Below are positions 1 to 5,946 of a stretch of DNA of 12,464 nt, in pieces. The stretch spans positions 1-12,464 of the forward strand of contig DRGT01000014.1 of assembly GCA_011055585.1 (NCBI GenBank), in the 5' to 3' direction. The notes beneath the pieces were generated by a model. It made no database searches. It had not been told where the DNA came from and worked only from the letters and a program-made list of their open reading frames with translations. Position 1 is the stretch's first letter. Every line of letters begins with the position of its first letter. Source of the DNA: Candidatus Nitrosopumilus sp. Its GTDB lineage: Archaea; Thermoproteota; Nitrososphaeria; Nitrososphaerales; Nitrosopumilaceae. The translations under genes and the position numbers were made by a program.

Positions 1-923
1 CCATTAAATTTTCCATTATAAAGATCTGAAAGAGTACTAGCTCCTTCTGCATTAATGACAGCTATTCTTGGAATTTTTTTAATCCATCCCCAATCATATA
101 ATTCCATTAATGCTTTTCCACAACTTGAAGTATTTCCTAATGCTCCCCCAGGATATACAATCCAATCAGGTGCATTCCAATTCAGATATTCTAATGAACG
201 ATATGGAATTGTTTTTTGACCTTCAATTCTAAATGGGTTTATAGAATTTACAGTATAACCATTAGATTGTTTTGCCTCATTAAGTGACATTGTAAACGCA
301 TCATCAAAATTTCCATCTACTTCAAGAATTTGTGCGCCAAATTGATATGCTTGGCTTAATTTGCCCGGAGCAATTTGTCCAGATGGAATATAGACATCAC
401 ACTCTATTCCTTCGTTTGCAGCATACATTCCAGCTGACGCAGATGTATTTCCAGTTGATGCGCAAACAATTCTTTTAGCATCAACAAGTTTGGCATGAGT
501 TATAGCAGCAGCCATACCATTATCTTTGAATGATCCACTAGGATTGTATCCTTCTGGTTGTAACCATAAACCATCTGGAGAAATCTGAATAAAATCCGCA
601 ACTTTAGACATGTGATATGGTTTTGATTGCCTTCCTTCTGCCCCATCTAAAGAAACTAATGATTTAGCACACTCTTCAAAACTCTCTGTATCGATTTGAC
701 AAAAATTTAGTAATTCTCTAAATCTCCAAACTCCACTTTCATTAAAAATATTCCCTTCCGGATTTCTCCTACTGAGAAATTTTTCTTTTAATGATTCTGA
801 AGGCTTTTCTTTGTATTTTACATCAAGTAAATGTCCATTTTCACACTCTACTCTAGTAGTTGAAATTTGATACTCTAAACCACATTCCACGTCAATGCAT
901 TTTAGATACGCATTTTCTTGCAA
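1..923 (-). CDS. thrC: Threonine synthase, 5' part (runs off left edge)
   Basis: Threonine synthase is a cytoplasmic PLP enzyme that turns O-phosphohomoserine into threonine. My own translation gives 307 complete codons; the C-terminus lies beyond base 1. The N-terminus carries the zinc-finger-like segment usual in this family (C9, C14, C27, perhaps H31). The PLP lysine is K133 in NPSGSFKDNG, and the phosphate-binding STGNTSASAG follows at about 157-166. VYPGGALGN near 257-264 is the second glycine-rich loop. There is no ATG or GTG at a sensible place. The frame is closed by a TAA two codons before TTG 923-921, so TTG is the best start and keeps the first cysteine pair. A TATA-like box is centred about 27 bases upstream, which suits a leaderless TTG transcript. 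The family call is very secure; the start is less so. Confidence 0.95.
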   Translation of the reverse strand, partial: MQENAYLKCIDVECGLEYQISTTRVECENGHLLDVKYKEKPSESLKEKFLSRRNPEGNIFNESGVWRFRELLNFCQIDTESFEECAKSLVSLDGAEGRQSKPYHMSKVADFIQISPDGLWLQPEGYNPSGSFKDNGMAAAITHAKLVDAKRIVCASTGNTSASAGMYAANEGIECDVYIPSGQIAPGKLSQAYQFGAQILEVDGNFDDAFTMSLNEAKQSNGYTVNSINPFRIEGQKTIPYRSLEYLNWNAPDWIVYPGGALGNTSSCGKALMELYDWGWIKKIPRIAVINAEGASTLSDLYNGKFN

Positions 924-945
924 TGTCAGTTAGGACTCTGTGTAG

Positions 946-955
946 TAATTTAAAG
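946..955 (-). promoter_or_regulatory. TATA-like box of thrC
   Basis: On the minus strand this reads CTTTAAATTA. Its centre is about 27 bases before TTG 923, the distance expected between an archaeal TATA box and the transcription start. It therefore predicts a transcript beginning at or next to the TTG codon. Confidence 0.5.
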
Positions 956-1014
956 TTAAAAGTGAATTCTAAAACTTGGCAAATTGGATAAATTTTATTT
1001 TTTGTATACTAAAC

Positions 1015-1022
1015 TTTTAGAT
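1015..1022 (+). promoter_or_regulatory. Possible TATA-like box for the 1047 gene
   Basis: TTTTAGAT, preceded by AAAC, is centred about 28 bases before ATG 1047. The match is weak, and the AT-rich TTTGTATACT just upstream is an alternative. The spacing is the main support. Confidence 0.35.
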
Positions 1023-1046
1023 TGGATATGATTCCCTAAAACATTC

Positions 1047-1424
1047 ATGATAACAATTGATGACTATCTTCAAGGGATCTTAAAGCAGATTCTAGAATCT
1101 TATAGACATCTTTTAGATCTAAAAAACAAGCCTGGAGATTTAGAAATAATAAAAACTGAAATTTTAAGAATAAATGGATTTTTTAAAGTAATTATTAAAA
1201 AAATAGAATCATCACAAATTCAGTCAGATACTTATGTAAAATTATTAAAACAAACAAAACGTTTTCTTTCCAATTATGAGTTTGATAGAGAAATTGAAAC
1301 AATGTCGACTTTGTATTCAGATGATCCTAATAGATTGAAAAACATTCGTTTGAAAATTATAGAATCATTACAAAACAACGAATTAATGGAAACTATAGAA
1401 ACTATTTGCAACTTAAAGAATTAA
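1047..1424 (+). CDS. Hypothetical helical protein, 125 aa
   Basis: I do not recognise a family. The protein is soluble and rich in Lys, Ile, Leu and Glu, with heptad-like patterns at about 5-60 and 95-122, so it is probably all-alpha and perhaps partly coiled coil. It has no cysteine except one near the C-terminus (ICNLKN), no signal peptide and no membrane segment. It is transcribed divergently from thrC and followed after 7 bases by a Cys-rich miniprotein ORF on the same strand, so the two are probably co-transcribed. The clean ATG, an amino-acid make-up like its neighbours and the possible upstream TATA box support a real gene. Function is unknown. Confidence 0.75.
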   Translation: MITIDDYLQGILKQILESYRHLLDLKNKPGDLEIIKTEILRINGFFKVIIKKIESSQIQSDTYVKLLKQTKRFLSNYEFDREIETMSTLYSDDPNRLKNIRLKIIESLQNNELMETIETICNLKN

Positions 1425-1431
1425 TTATATT

Positions 1432-1539
1432 ATGAAATCGGAAAAAAAATGTGTTTTATGTGGGTGTATGGATCATAGATTAATTGGTTGTACGAAACAT
1501 TTGTCAAAAAAATGTAATTGCTACAAAAATCAAGATTGA
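1432..1539 (+). CDS. Cys-rich miniprotein, 35 aa
   Basis: This short ORF has ATG at 1432 and TGA at 1537-1539. It holds six cysteines (7, 10, 12, 20, 28, 30) and two histidines (15, 22), arranged CxxCGC...C...CxC, which suggests a small zinc-binding or other metal-binding knuckle. It starts 7 bases after the 125-aa gene, so it is probably translated from the same transcript; no clear Shine-Dalgarno is visible. A second Cys-rich miniprotein on the other strand ends 13 bases away and has a comparable cysteine pattern. So many cysteines in 35 codons is unlikely by chance in such AT-rich DNA. The function is unknown. Confidence 0.6.
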   Translation: MKSEKKCVLCGCMDHRLIGCTKHLSKKCNCYKNQD

Positions 1540-1552
1540 TTTATTTTTTAGA

Positions 1553-1672
1553 TTATTCTTTTTTTGTTTTTGGGCCAGATCTTAAATGAAAATTTAGACA
1601 GCATTTACATTCATTCTTTACGCATTCATCTTCAGAATAATGTCCACAAATTCCACATTCGCATCCACTCAT
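1553..1672 (-). CDS. Cys-rich miniprotein, 39 aa
   Basis: The ORF starts with ATG at 1672 and ends with TAA at 1555-1553. It has seven cysteines (4, 6, 9, 17, 22, 24, 25) plus H11 and H29, in the order CxCxxCGH...C...CxCC, with a lysine-rich tail. A TATA-like box is centred about 25 bases before the ATG, which supports an independent leaderless mRNA. The first part resembles the plus-strand miniprotein at 1432-1539 (CxxCG[C/H] ... C ... CxC), so the two may be related. Metal binding is inferred from cysteine spacing only; no named family is recognised. Confidence 0.65.
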   Translation of the reverse strand: MSGCECGICGHYSEDECVKNECKCCLNFHLRSGPKTKKE

Positions 1673-1691
1673 AACTTACCTTACAATTTAC

Positions 1692-1700
1692 AAAATATAA
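1692..1700 (-). promoter_or_regulatory. TATA box of the 39-aa miniprotein
   Basis: The minus strand reads TTATATTTT, centred about 24-26 bases before ATG 1672. This is the spacing for a leaderless archaeal transcript and is strong support that the short ORF is a gene. Confidence 0.55.
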
Positions 1701-1743
1701 CTAATAACCACATTTTTTCTGATTTTATGCTCAAAACAGATTG

Positions 1744-2064
1744 TTACTTTTTAGATTTTTTTGATTTTGAAGGTTTTTTTGTTTTTTGCTGAAGCTCATT
1801 TTTTATCTCAGCTTCTTTATTTTCAACAACTTTGATGATTTCCTGTATTAATCCGTCCAAATCACTGTCGGAGGCACTTGGTTCTACTGCTTCTGCTATT
1901 TCATTAATTGTAGATGATATTTCTGCACTCACTTCCTCAAAACTCTCAGGATCTTCATATGCTGTCGCATAGAGATTTTTTAAATTATTTACCTGATTGG
2001 ATACTTGATCTGTTAATGTCAGCCTAAATGAAGTGCCATTAACTTCAATCTCCTTTGAACTCAT
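1744..2064 (-). CDS. Hypothetical protein with basic tail, 106 aa
   Basis: I do not recognise a family. Residues 1-20 look like a short beta-rich start (VNGTSFRLTL). Residues 20-90 are acidic and helical. The last 15 residues are almost all Lys, Ser and Pro (KKPSKSKKSKK), a tail type often seen in nucleic-acid-associated archaeal proteins. There are no cysteines, membrane segments or signal peptide. ATG 2064 is preceded by an AT-rich stretch containing GATATAAA and CTTTTAAG. It is a single gene with about 70-80 bases free on each side. A link to DNA or RNA is only a guess from the tail. Confidence 0.75.
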   Translation of the reverse strand: MSSKEIEVNGTSFRLTLTDQVSNQVNNLKNLYATAYEDPESFEEVSAEISSTINEIAEAVEPSASDSDLDGLIQEIIKVVENKEAEIKNELQQKTKKPSKSKKSKK

Positions 2065-2079
2065 AGCTAATTTTCGAAT

Positions 2080-2097
2080 TTATATCTCTTAAAAGTT
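2080..2097 (-). promoter_or_regulatory. AT-rich core promoter of the 106-aa gene
   Basis: The minus strand reads ACTTTTAAGAGATATAAA or close to it. The better TATA match (GATATAAA) lies only about 19 bases from ATG 2064. The CTTTTAAG part, about 28 bases away, fits a leaderless start better, so the exact box is uncertain. Confidence 0.4.
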
Positions 2098-2143
2098 TTT
2101 TGTTGTGCTTTAATCCAAAACTAATTCTAAAAAAATGGCGTGG

Positions 2144-2602
2144 TTAGAAGGTAATATACTCTAGAGCTATTGCCCCACTGATTAATGATATGTGACGTGA
2201 GCTAATAACATAACCATTTTTTACATCACTAACTGGCACCCACCGATTTGTCGATGTATAGTGTCTTTTTTCTACCAGCTCTTTCTCTATTGCTTCAATG
2301 TCAAACTCTCCTTCTTCAACTTGTTGAGATTCCAGATGCTTTACAGTAACAATAATTTTGTTTACCTTTACTCTATCTCCAAGCTTCCATTTACTTGGAG
2401 GATGTTCATCTGATACATCTGAAATTTTTATTTTCATTTCTTTCTTTCCAAATATATCTCGGCTAATCAAAATATGTTCATCAATAAAATCTTCAAAATT
2501 AGTTGTTGGACCAGATTTTGACTCGTATTCTGATTCTGGATGTAAAAGAGATTTTATTACCTTATCTTGAAAATTGTCGTCTTTCTCAGGCTCTGGAGTC
2601 AT
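2144..2602 (-). CDS. Hypothetical acidic protein, 152 aa
   Basis: No family recognised. The first 45 residues are acidic and low in hydrophobics, probably disordered. Residues 45-95 look like a small beta-rich domain with KWKLGDRVKV and a following beta strand. Residues 100-115 form a charged helix, and the C-terminus (residues about 120-152) is again strand-like and hydrophobic. There are no cysteines and no membrane span. ATG 2602 has a TATA-like TTTTTAGTAA about 24-27 bases upstream, so it probably has its own leaderless transcript. The ORF in the opposite direction inside it is a shadow. Function is unknown. Confidence 0.75.
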   Translation of the reverse strand: MTPEPEKDDNFQDKVIKSLLHPESEYESKSGPTTNFEDFIDEHILISRDIFGKKEMKIKISDVSDEHPPSKWKLGDRVKVNKIIVTVKHLESQQVEEGEFDIEAIEKELVEKRHYTSTNRWVPVSDVKNGYVISSRHISLISGAIALEYITF

Positions 2603-2620
2603 ACTCTTGATTGTTCTTGA

Positions 2621-2630
2621 TTACTAAAAA
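2621..2630 (-). promoter_or_regulatory. TATA-like box of the 152-aa acidic protein gene
   Basis: The minus strand reads TTTTTAGTAA, centred about 24 bases before ATG 2602, compatible with a leaderless or nearly leaderless transcript. Confidence 0.35.
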
Positions 2631-2641
2631 ATGATTTGAAA

Positions 2642-3244
2642 TTATGATTTTGAAAAAATCTGATATCTTGAATTAAAAGGCATAGAATAATCTTCAAGGG
2701 AGATTTTACTACGTTTTCTATTCTCTAAGGAGAAGGTATCTCCCTCATAGGTACAAACACAATCAGTAATTTTCAGTGATTCATTCCAAACTTTGAAAAA
2801 TTCCCTTAATTCTCTATTTTCATATTTCCCTGGACCTACCCATTTTTTTGATAAAAACTTTATTGCAAAAATTACTTTTCTTGTTTTATATAGTTCAAAA
2901 GTATCAATCCATTTTAGACATCTTGAAATTTGATCAGAAGGTACTGGAAGATAGTCCGTCGTGCCAGATTTTGCTTCTATAGTAAATATTGCACTATTTT
3001 TATTACTAACAGCTAAAACATCTGGCAATCCCGTACTCGGAGAACCTAGCCGAAACGCTTTCCATTGTTCTACTGCATTGAATCTTTTGACTATGGTATC
3101 CTCCCAATGATACCCTCTATGCCTTCTAGTTCTAGCAGTTTTTTTATGTTTTTTCGTAAGCTCTAGTTCATTTTTTTTATTCAGAACATCTGATTTTGTT
3201 AAAATTGTAATTGATTTAGAGTTTGAAGGTTTTTTCAACAACAT
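2642..3244 (-). CDS. Hjc-like PD-(D/E)XK nuclease (Holliday junction resolvase fold)
   Basis: The central part has the archaeal Hjc/Hjr nuclease signature in the right order: a basic RRHRGYHWE segment with E48, then GLPDVLAV with D75, then FTIEAKSG with E90 and K92. These are the metal-binding residues of the PD-(D/E)XK fold. A Ser/Gln-containing SDQISRC near 103-109 sits where Hjc proteins have their conserved helix. At 200 aa it is longer than typical Hjc (about 120-140 aa). The extra length is a lysine/arginine-rich N-terminal extension of about 40 residues and a C-terminal extension of about 45 residues. It probably cuts branched DNA, but the divergent ends leave other structure-specific nuclease roles open. 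It stands alone, 46 bases after the DUF35 gene. Confidence 0.8.
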   Translation of the reverse strand: MLLKKPSNSKSITILTKSDVLNKKNELELTKKHKKTARTRRHRGYHWEDTIVKRFNAVEQWKAFRLGSPSTGLPDVLAVSNKNSAIFTIEAKSGTTDYLPVPSDQISRCLKWIDTFELYKTRKVIFAIKFLSKKWVGPGKYENRELREFFKVWNESLKITDCVCTYEGDTFSLENRKRSKISLEDYSMPFNSRYQIFSKS

Positions 3245-3290
3245 TTTTTTAATGTTTTATGATTAGTAAGGCAGGTAATTACATAATTAC

Positions 3291-3614
3291 TCAACATAAT
3301 CTCATTACAAAGCTATAATTTCCATTCTTAATACAACATTTTTCTAATTTAACTTTTGAGCCAATCTCAGGTTTTGTTGAATTCAAAATTAATGTGCCCA
3401 TAATTCTTATTCCTCCATCAATCTCAGCAATGCAGAAATTTTCATCATTTTTTTTAGTAAATTCTATTATTTGTCCATCATACGATGCTTCTTTCCAATC
3501 AAGCTCTCCAAAACATATATTGCAATAATCGCTAGGCGGCCAAGTAACTTTGTTGCATTTTGGGCATTTACCTACAATAAAAACGCCTTTTTTTAATTCA
3601 GATTCAAATTTCAT
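3291..3614 (-). CDS. DUF35 zinc-ribbon/OB-fold acyl-CoA-associated protein
   Basis: This 107-aa protein has a rubredoxin-like zinc ribbon (C17-x2-C20, C31-x2-C34) followed by an OB-fold-like strand domain with IIEFTKKN and IRIMGTLIL. That is the standard two-part layout of DUF35. In archaea these proteins bind thiolases and help channel acyl-CoA between enzymes, for example between acetoacetyl-CoA thiolase and HMG-CoA synthase. Its ATG overlaps the thiolase stop by four bases, so the two are probably translated together and likely form a complex. There is no Shine-Dalgarno, so coupling is likely. The length is slightly short for the family (usually about 120-140). Family call is strong; the exact pathway is not shown. 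Confidence 0.9.
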   Translation of the reverse strand: MKFESELKKGVFIVGKCPKCNKVTWPPSDYCNICFGELDWKEASYDGQIIEFTKKNDENFCIAEIDGGIRIMGTLILNSTKPEIGSKVKLEKCCIKNGNYSFVMRLC

Positions 3615-4720
3615 GATTTTAACAACAATACCGTAGATGATGTTGCCGCAGCTGACATGTTGTGAACTAGTCCTATATCTGCATTAGAAATTTGTCTTTT
3701 ACCGGCTTTACCTTGAATTTGTTGAACAATTTCAATTGTTTGTGCAACACCTGTAGCACTAAGTGGATGACCTGCTCCAATCAACCCACCTCTTGGATTT
3801 ATTTTTCGGTCATCTGTATCATACATTTTTTTTGAAAATTGTAATCCCTTTCCCTTTTCTACAAATCCAAGATCTTCGAGAATTATTGGCTCACAAACAG
3901 AAAACGCATCATGAATCTCAGCTACATGCACATCAGTAGGTTGAATCTTTGCATTTTCAAATGCCAGCCTTGCTGCTTCTTTAGTGGAAATCATATCAGT
4001 AAAACTTGGATTCTTTGTAAAACTGGCTGATGTGGTTTTTTGTCCAATTCCTTCAATCCAAACAGGAATATCTGTGACATTTTTTGCAAAATTTTCTGAA
4101 GCAAGTAACACCGCTGAACTTCCAGTACAAGGTCTAGAACAATCCAAAATTTTTAGTTCATCAGTGAGTTTTTTTGATTGTAGAACCTCCTCTACTGTGT
4201 ATGTTTTGTTAGAATATGCATTTGGATTATCTTTTGCATTTTTATGATTTTTTACTGAAATAATAGATAAATCCTCATCTGTTACTCCAAACTTTCTTTT
4301 GTATGCTTTTGTAAATATTGATGCCCAGAAAATTGGATGTTTGTATTCTCCTCTTGAATTATCCCATTCCAAAATTTGTCCTGGACTATCATATCTCTCA
4401 GCTCCTACAACTAGTGCTACGTTAGCTAACCCAGATGCGATATAAGAATACGCTGAAACAATTGCATTTGTTCCTGAACTACACAGATTTTCAACCGTGT
4501 GCGAAATCTTTGGTTTTATTCCTGAAAGCTCTGAAAGGATTGGAGCTAAATATTTCTCATTTTCATTAGTGGCAACTAGAACAACATCAATATCGTTTTT
4601 TGACAAGTTTTGATTTTGATCAAAAAGTGATTTTGTAGAAGATAATAAACATGATTCTATAGATATGTCATCGTGTGAAAATTTTGTATTACCAAAATTT
4701 GTTATTGCGACTTTATTCAT
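3611..4720 (-). CDS. Thiolase (SCP-x/archaeal acetyl-CoA acetyltransferase type)
   Basis: This 369-aa protein is a full-length thiolase of the archaeal/SCP-x subgroup. The nucleophile is C80 in VENLCSSGTNA, H270 lies in the HDAF motif, and H318 lies in GGLIGAGHP. The usual C-terminal CxG cysteine of classical thiolases is replaced by HNMSAAATSS. Loss of that cysteine is typical of this subgroup, but the Ala-rich version is less common than the Gly-rich one. It should make or cleave a 3-oxoacyl-CoA; acetoacetyl-CoA (mevalonate, or carbon fixation by the 3HP/4HB cycle) is possible but unproven. It is the middle gene of a three-gene operon with 4-base overlaps on both sides, and has a clear Shine-Dalgarno. 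Confidence 0.92.
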   Translation of the reverse strand: MNKVAITNFGNTKFSHDDISIESCLLSSTKSLFDQNQNLSKNDIDVVLVATNENEKYLAPILSELSGIKPKISHTVENLCSSGTNAIVSAYSYIASGLANVALVVGAERYDSPGQILEWDNSRGEYKHPIFWASIFTKAYKRKFGVTDEDLSIISVKNHKNAKDNPNAYSNKTYTVEEVLQSKKLTDELKILDCSRPCTGSSAVLLASENFAKNVTDIPVWIEGIGQKTTSASFTKNPSFTDMISTKEAARLAFENAKIQPTDVHVAEIHDAFSVCEPIILEDLGFVEKGKGLQFSKKMYDTDDRKINPRGGLIGAGHPLSATGVAQTIEIVQQIQGKAGKRQISNADIGLVHNMSAAATSSTVLLLKS

Positions 4721-5688
4721 TCTGTCACCTCGGAAAATGTAGAAATAAGAAGAGAAAATGATTCTTTGACATCGTCAATTGGATTAAACTGAAGTATGGG
4801 TAAGTCCAACCCCGTATCTTTGAATTTTTTTAATTTTGTAAGACATTCTTGTGGATTGCCACATATGGTAAGTGATTCTATCATCGAATCAGAAACAAAT
4901 TCATGAACGTGTCCTAAGCCAGATTTTTCAAATTCTTGAAAAATTTCTTCGGTTTCATTTTGAAATCCATTTTTAGCTAGAAAATTTCTGTAAATTTCAC
5001 CTACTGAGATGTAAAATGATAGTGTTTTTTTAGCATGATCAATGGCTTTTTGTGAATCTTTAGAAACACAAGTAATCAATTGGCATGAAACGTCAATTTT
5101 TTTCTTATTTTGCATTTTTTCTATAGTGTTTTTTAATTCAGATATGGGTCTTAGATAAAAAATCACGCCATCAGCAATCTCCCATGTCAATTCAACCATC
5201 TTTTGATTCACGGCTGCAAGATAAATCGGGATATGGCTTCGTAATGGTTTTATCAATAATGAAAAGTTTTTCAATTTGAAAAAATTCCCGTCGTAATTGA
5301 CTTGTTTTCCAGATAATACTAATCTAATAATTTCAACATATTCTCTCATTCTTGAAACAGGTTTTTCAAACTTCATTCCATGAAAATCTTCTATAATTGG
5401 CATACTGCTTGTTCCAAGTCCAAGAACAAGTCTTCCATTTGAGATAGTATCAACTGTGGCTGCCCCCATTGCCATAAGGGAAGGACTACGAGAATAGATG
5501 TTAATTATTGAAGAACCGATTTTAGGAGAATTAACTTTTTGAGATACCATGCTTAGCATGGAAAAATTCTCCATTCCCCATGTCTCAGGAATCCAAATTG
5601 TATCGGGATGGCATTTTGATAGATGTGAAGCACAATCTAATATTTGATCAATTGATAATAATGAACCTAAACTATAGGCTAAACGCAT
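4717..5688 (-). CDS. Luciferase-like (LLM) F420/flavin-dependent oxidoreductase
   Basis: The 323-aa sequence has the bacterial-luciferase-like TIM-barrel layout of the Mer/F420-dependent dehydrogenase group. It shows an N-terminal PDTIWIPETW segment, a central ISNGRLVLGLGTSS motif at about 82-95 (the conserved SxGRxxLGLG signature), and IPIYLAAV near 153-160. Related enzymes move hydride between coenzyme F420 (or FMN) and a small substrate. Whether this one is the methylene-H4MPT reductase is unclear: the sequence does not show the substrate, and these archaea lack methanogenesis. It is the first gene of the operon with the thiolase and DUF35 genes, which points to an acyl-CoA-linked or related redox step. 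Confidence 0.88.
   Translation of the reverse strand: MRLAYSLGSLLSIDQILDCASHLSKCHPDTIWIPETWGMENFSMLSMVSQKVNSPKIGSSIINIYSRSPSLMAMGAATVDTISNGRLVLGLGTSSMPIIEDFHGMKFEKPVSRMREYVEIIRLVLSGKQVNYDGNFFKLKNFSLLIKPLRSHIPIYLAAVNQKMVELTWEIADGVIFYLRPISELKNTIEKMQNKKKIDVSCQLITCVSKDSQKAIDHAKKTLSFYISVGEIYRNFLAKNGFQNETEEIFQEFEKSGLGHVHEFVSDSMIESLTICGNPQECLTKLKKFKDTGLDLPILQFNPIDDVKESFSLLISTFSEVTE
4725..4731 (-). promoter_or_regulatory. Shine-Dalgarno of the thiolase gene
   Basis: The minus strand reads GAGGTGA, an excellent match to the anti-SD of archaeal 16S rRNA, 4 bases before ATG 4720. It lies inside the last codons of the upstream oxidoreductase gene. It is one of the few clear SDs in the window and marks this gene as internal to an operon. 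Confidence 0.75.
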
Positions 5689-5694
5689 GTTTTT

Positions 5695-5718
5695 ACTAGA
5701 AAATATGCCTATTCTAGT
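5695..5718. repeat. Inverted repeat upstream of the oxidoreductase operon
   Basis: ACTAGAA (5695-5701) and TTCTAGT (5712-5718) are perfect inverted arms with a 10-base spacer, starting 6 bases before ATG 5688. A separate palindrome TAGTACTA is at 5729-5736. They could be operator sites or a 5'-UTR hairpin; I cannot tell. Confidence 0.45.
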
Positions 5719-5788
5719 CTATCTCTTTTAGTACTAGGTAAATTATGGTTGAGGTCGCGTGTTATGAAATTATAACTCAGTATGAAAT

Positions 5789-5932
5789 ATGTCTGAAGAA
5801 ATTCAAGAATTTGATTCAGGAGAAAATGACTTTTTGAGCCATGCAACAAGATACACATCAGAGACTGCTGATGAATCCTTTATCAATGAACTTGCATACG
5901 TAATGGTAACGTTACATCAATCTAGTTCCTAA
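5789..5932 (+). CDS. Small acidic protein, 47 aa
   Basis: The ORF runs from ATG 5789 to TAA 5930-5932. It encodes an acidic 47-aa chain with a hydrophobic, probably helical second half (FINELAYVMVTLHQ). It occupies an otherwise empty spacer and ends 14 bases from the convergent nucleotidyltransferase gene. AT-rich TATA-like words (GTTATGAAAT, then AAATTATAAC) lie 15-28 bases upstream, but spacing to the ATG is not decisive. Length and composition look protein-like rather than random. No family is recognised. Confidence 0.5.
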   Translation: MSEEIQEFDSGENDFLSHATRYTSETADESFINELAYVMVTLHQSSS

Positions 5933-5946
5933 ATCTAATTTTTTTA

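Noticed and set aside
2358..2570. 70-aa plus-strand ORF
   Set aside because: Lies antisense within the 152-aa acidic gene and has a Phe/Ser/Ile-rich shadow composition.
3984..4247. 87-aa plus-strand ORF
   Set aside because: Antisense within the well-supported thiolase gene; no family signature.
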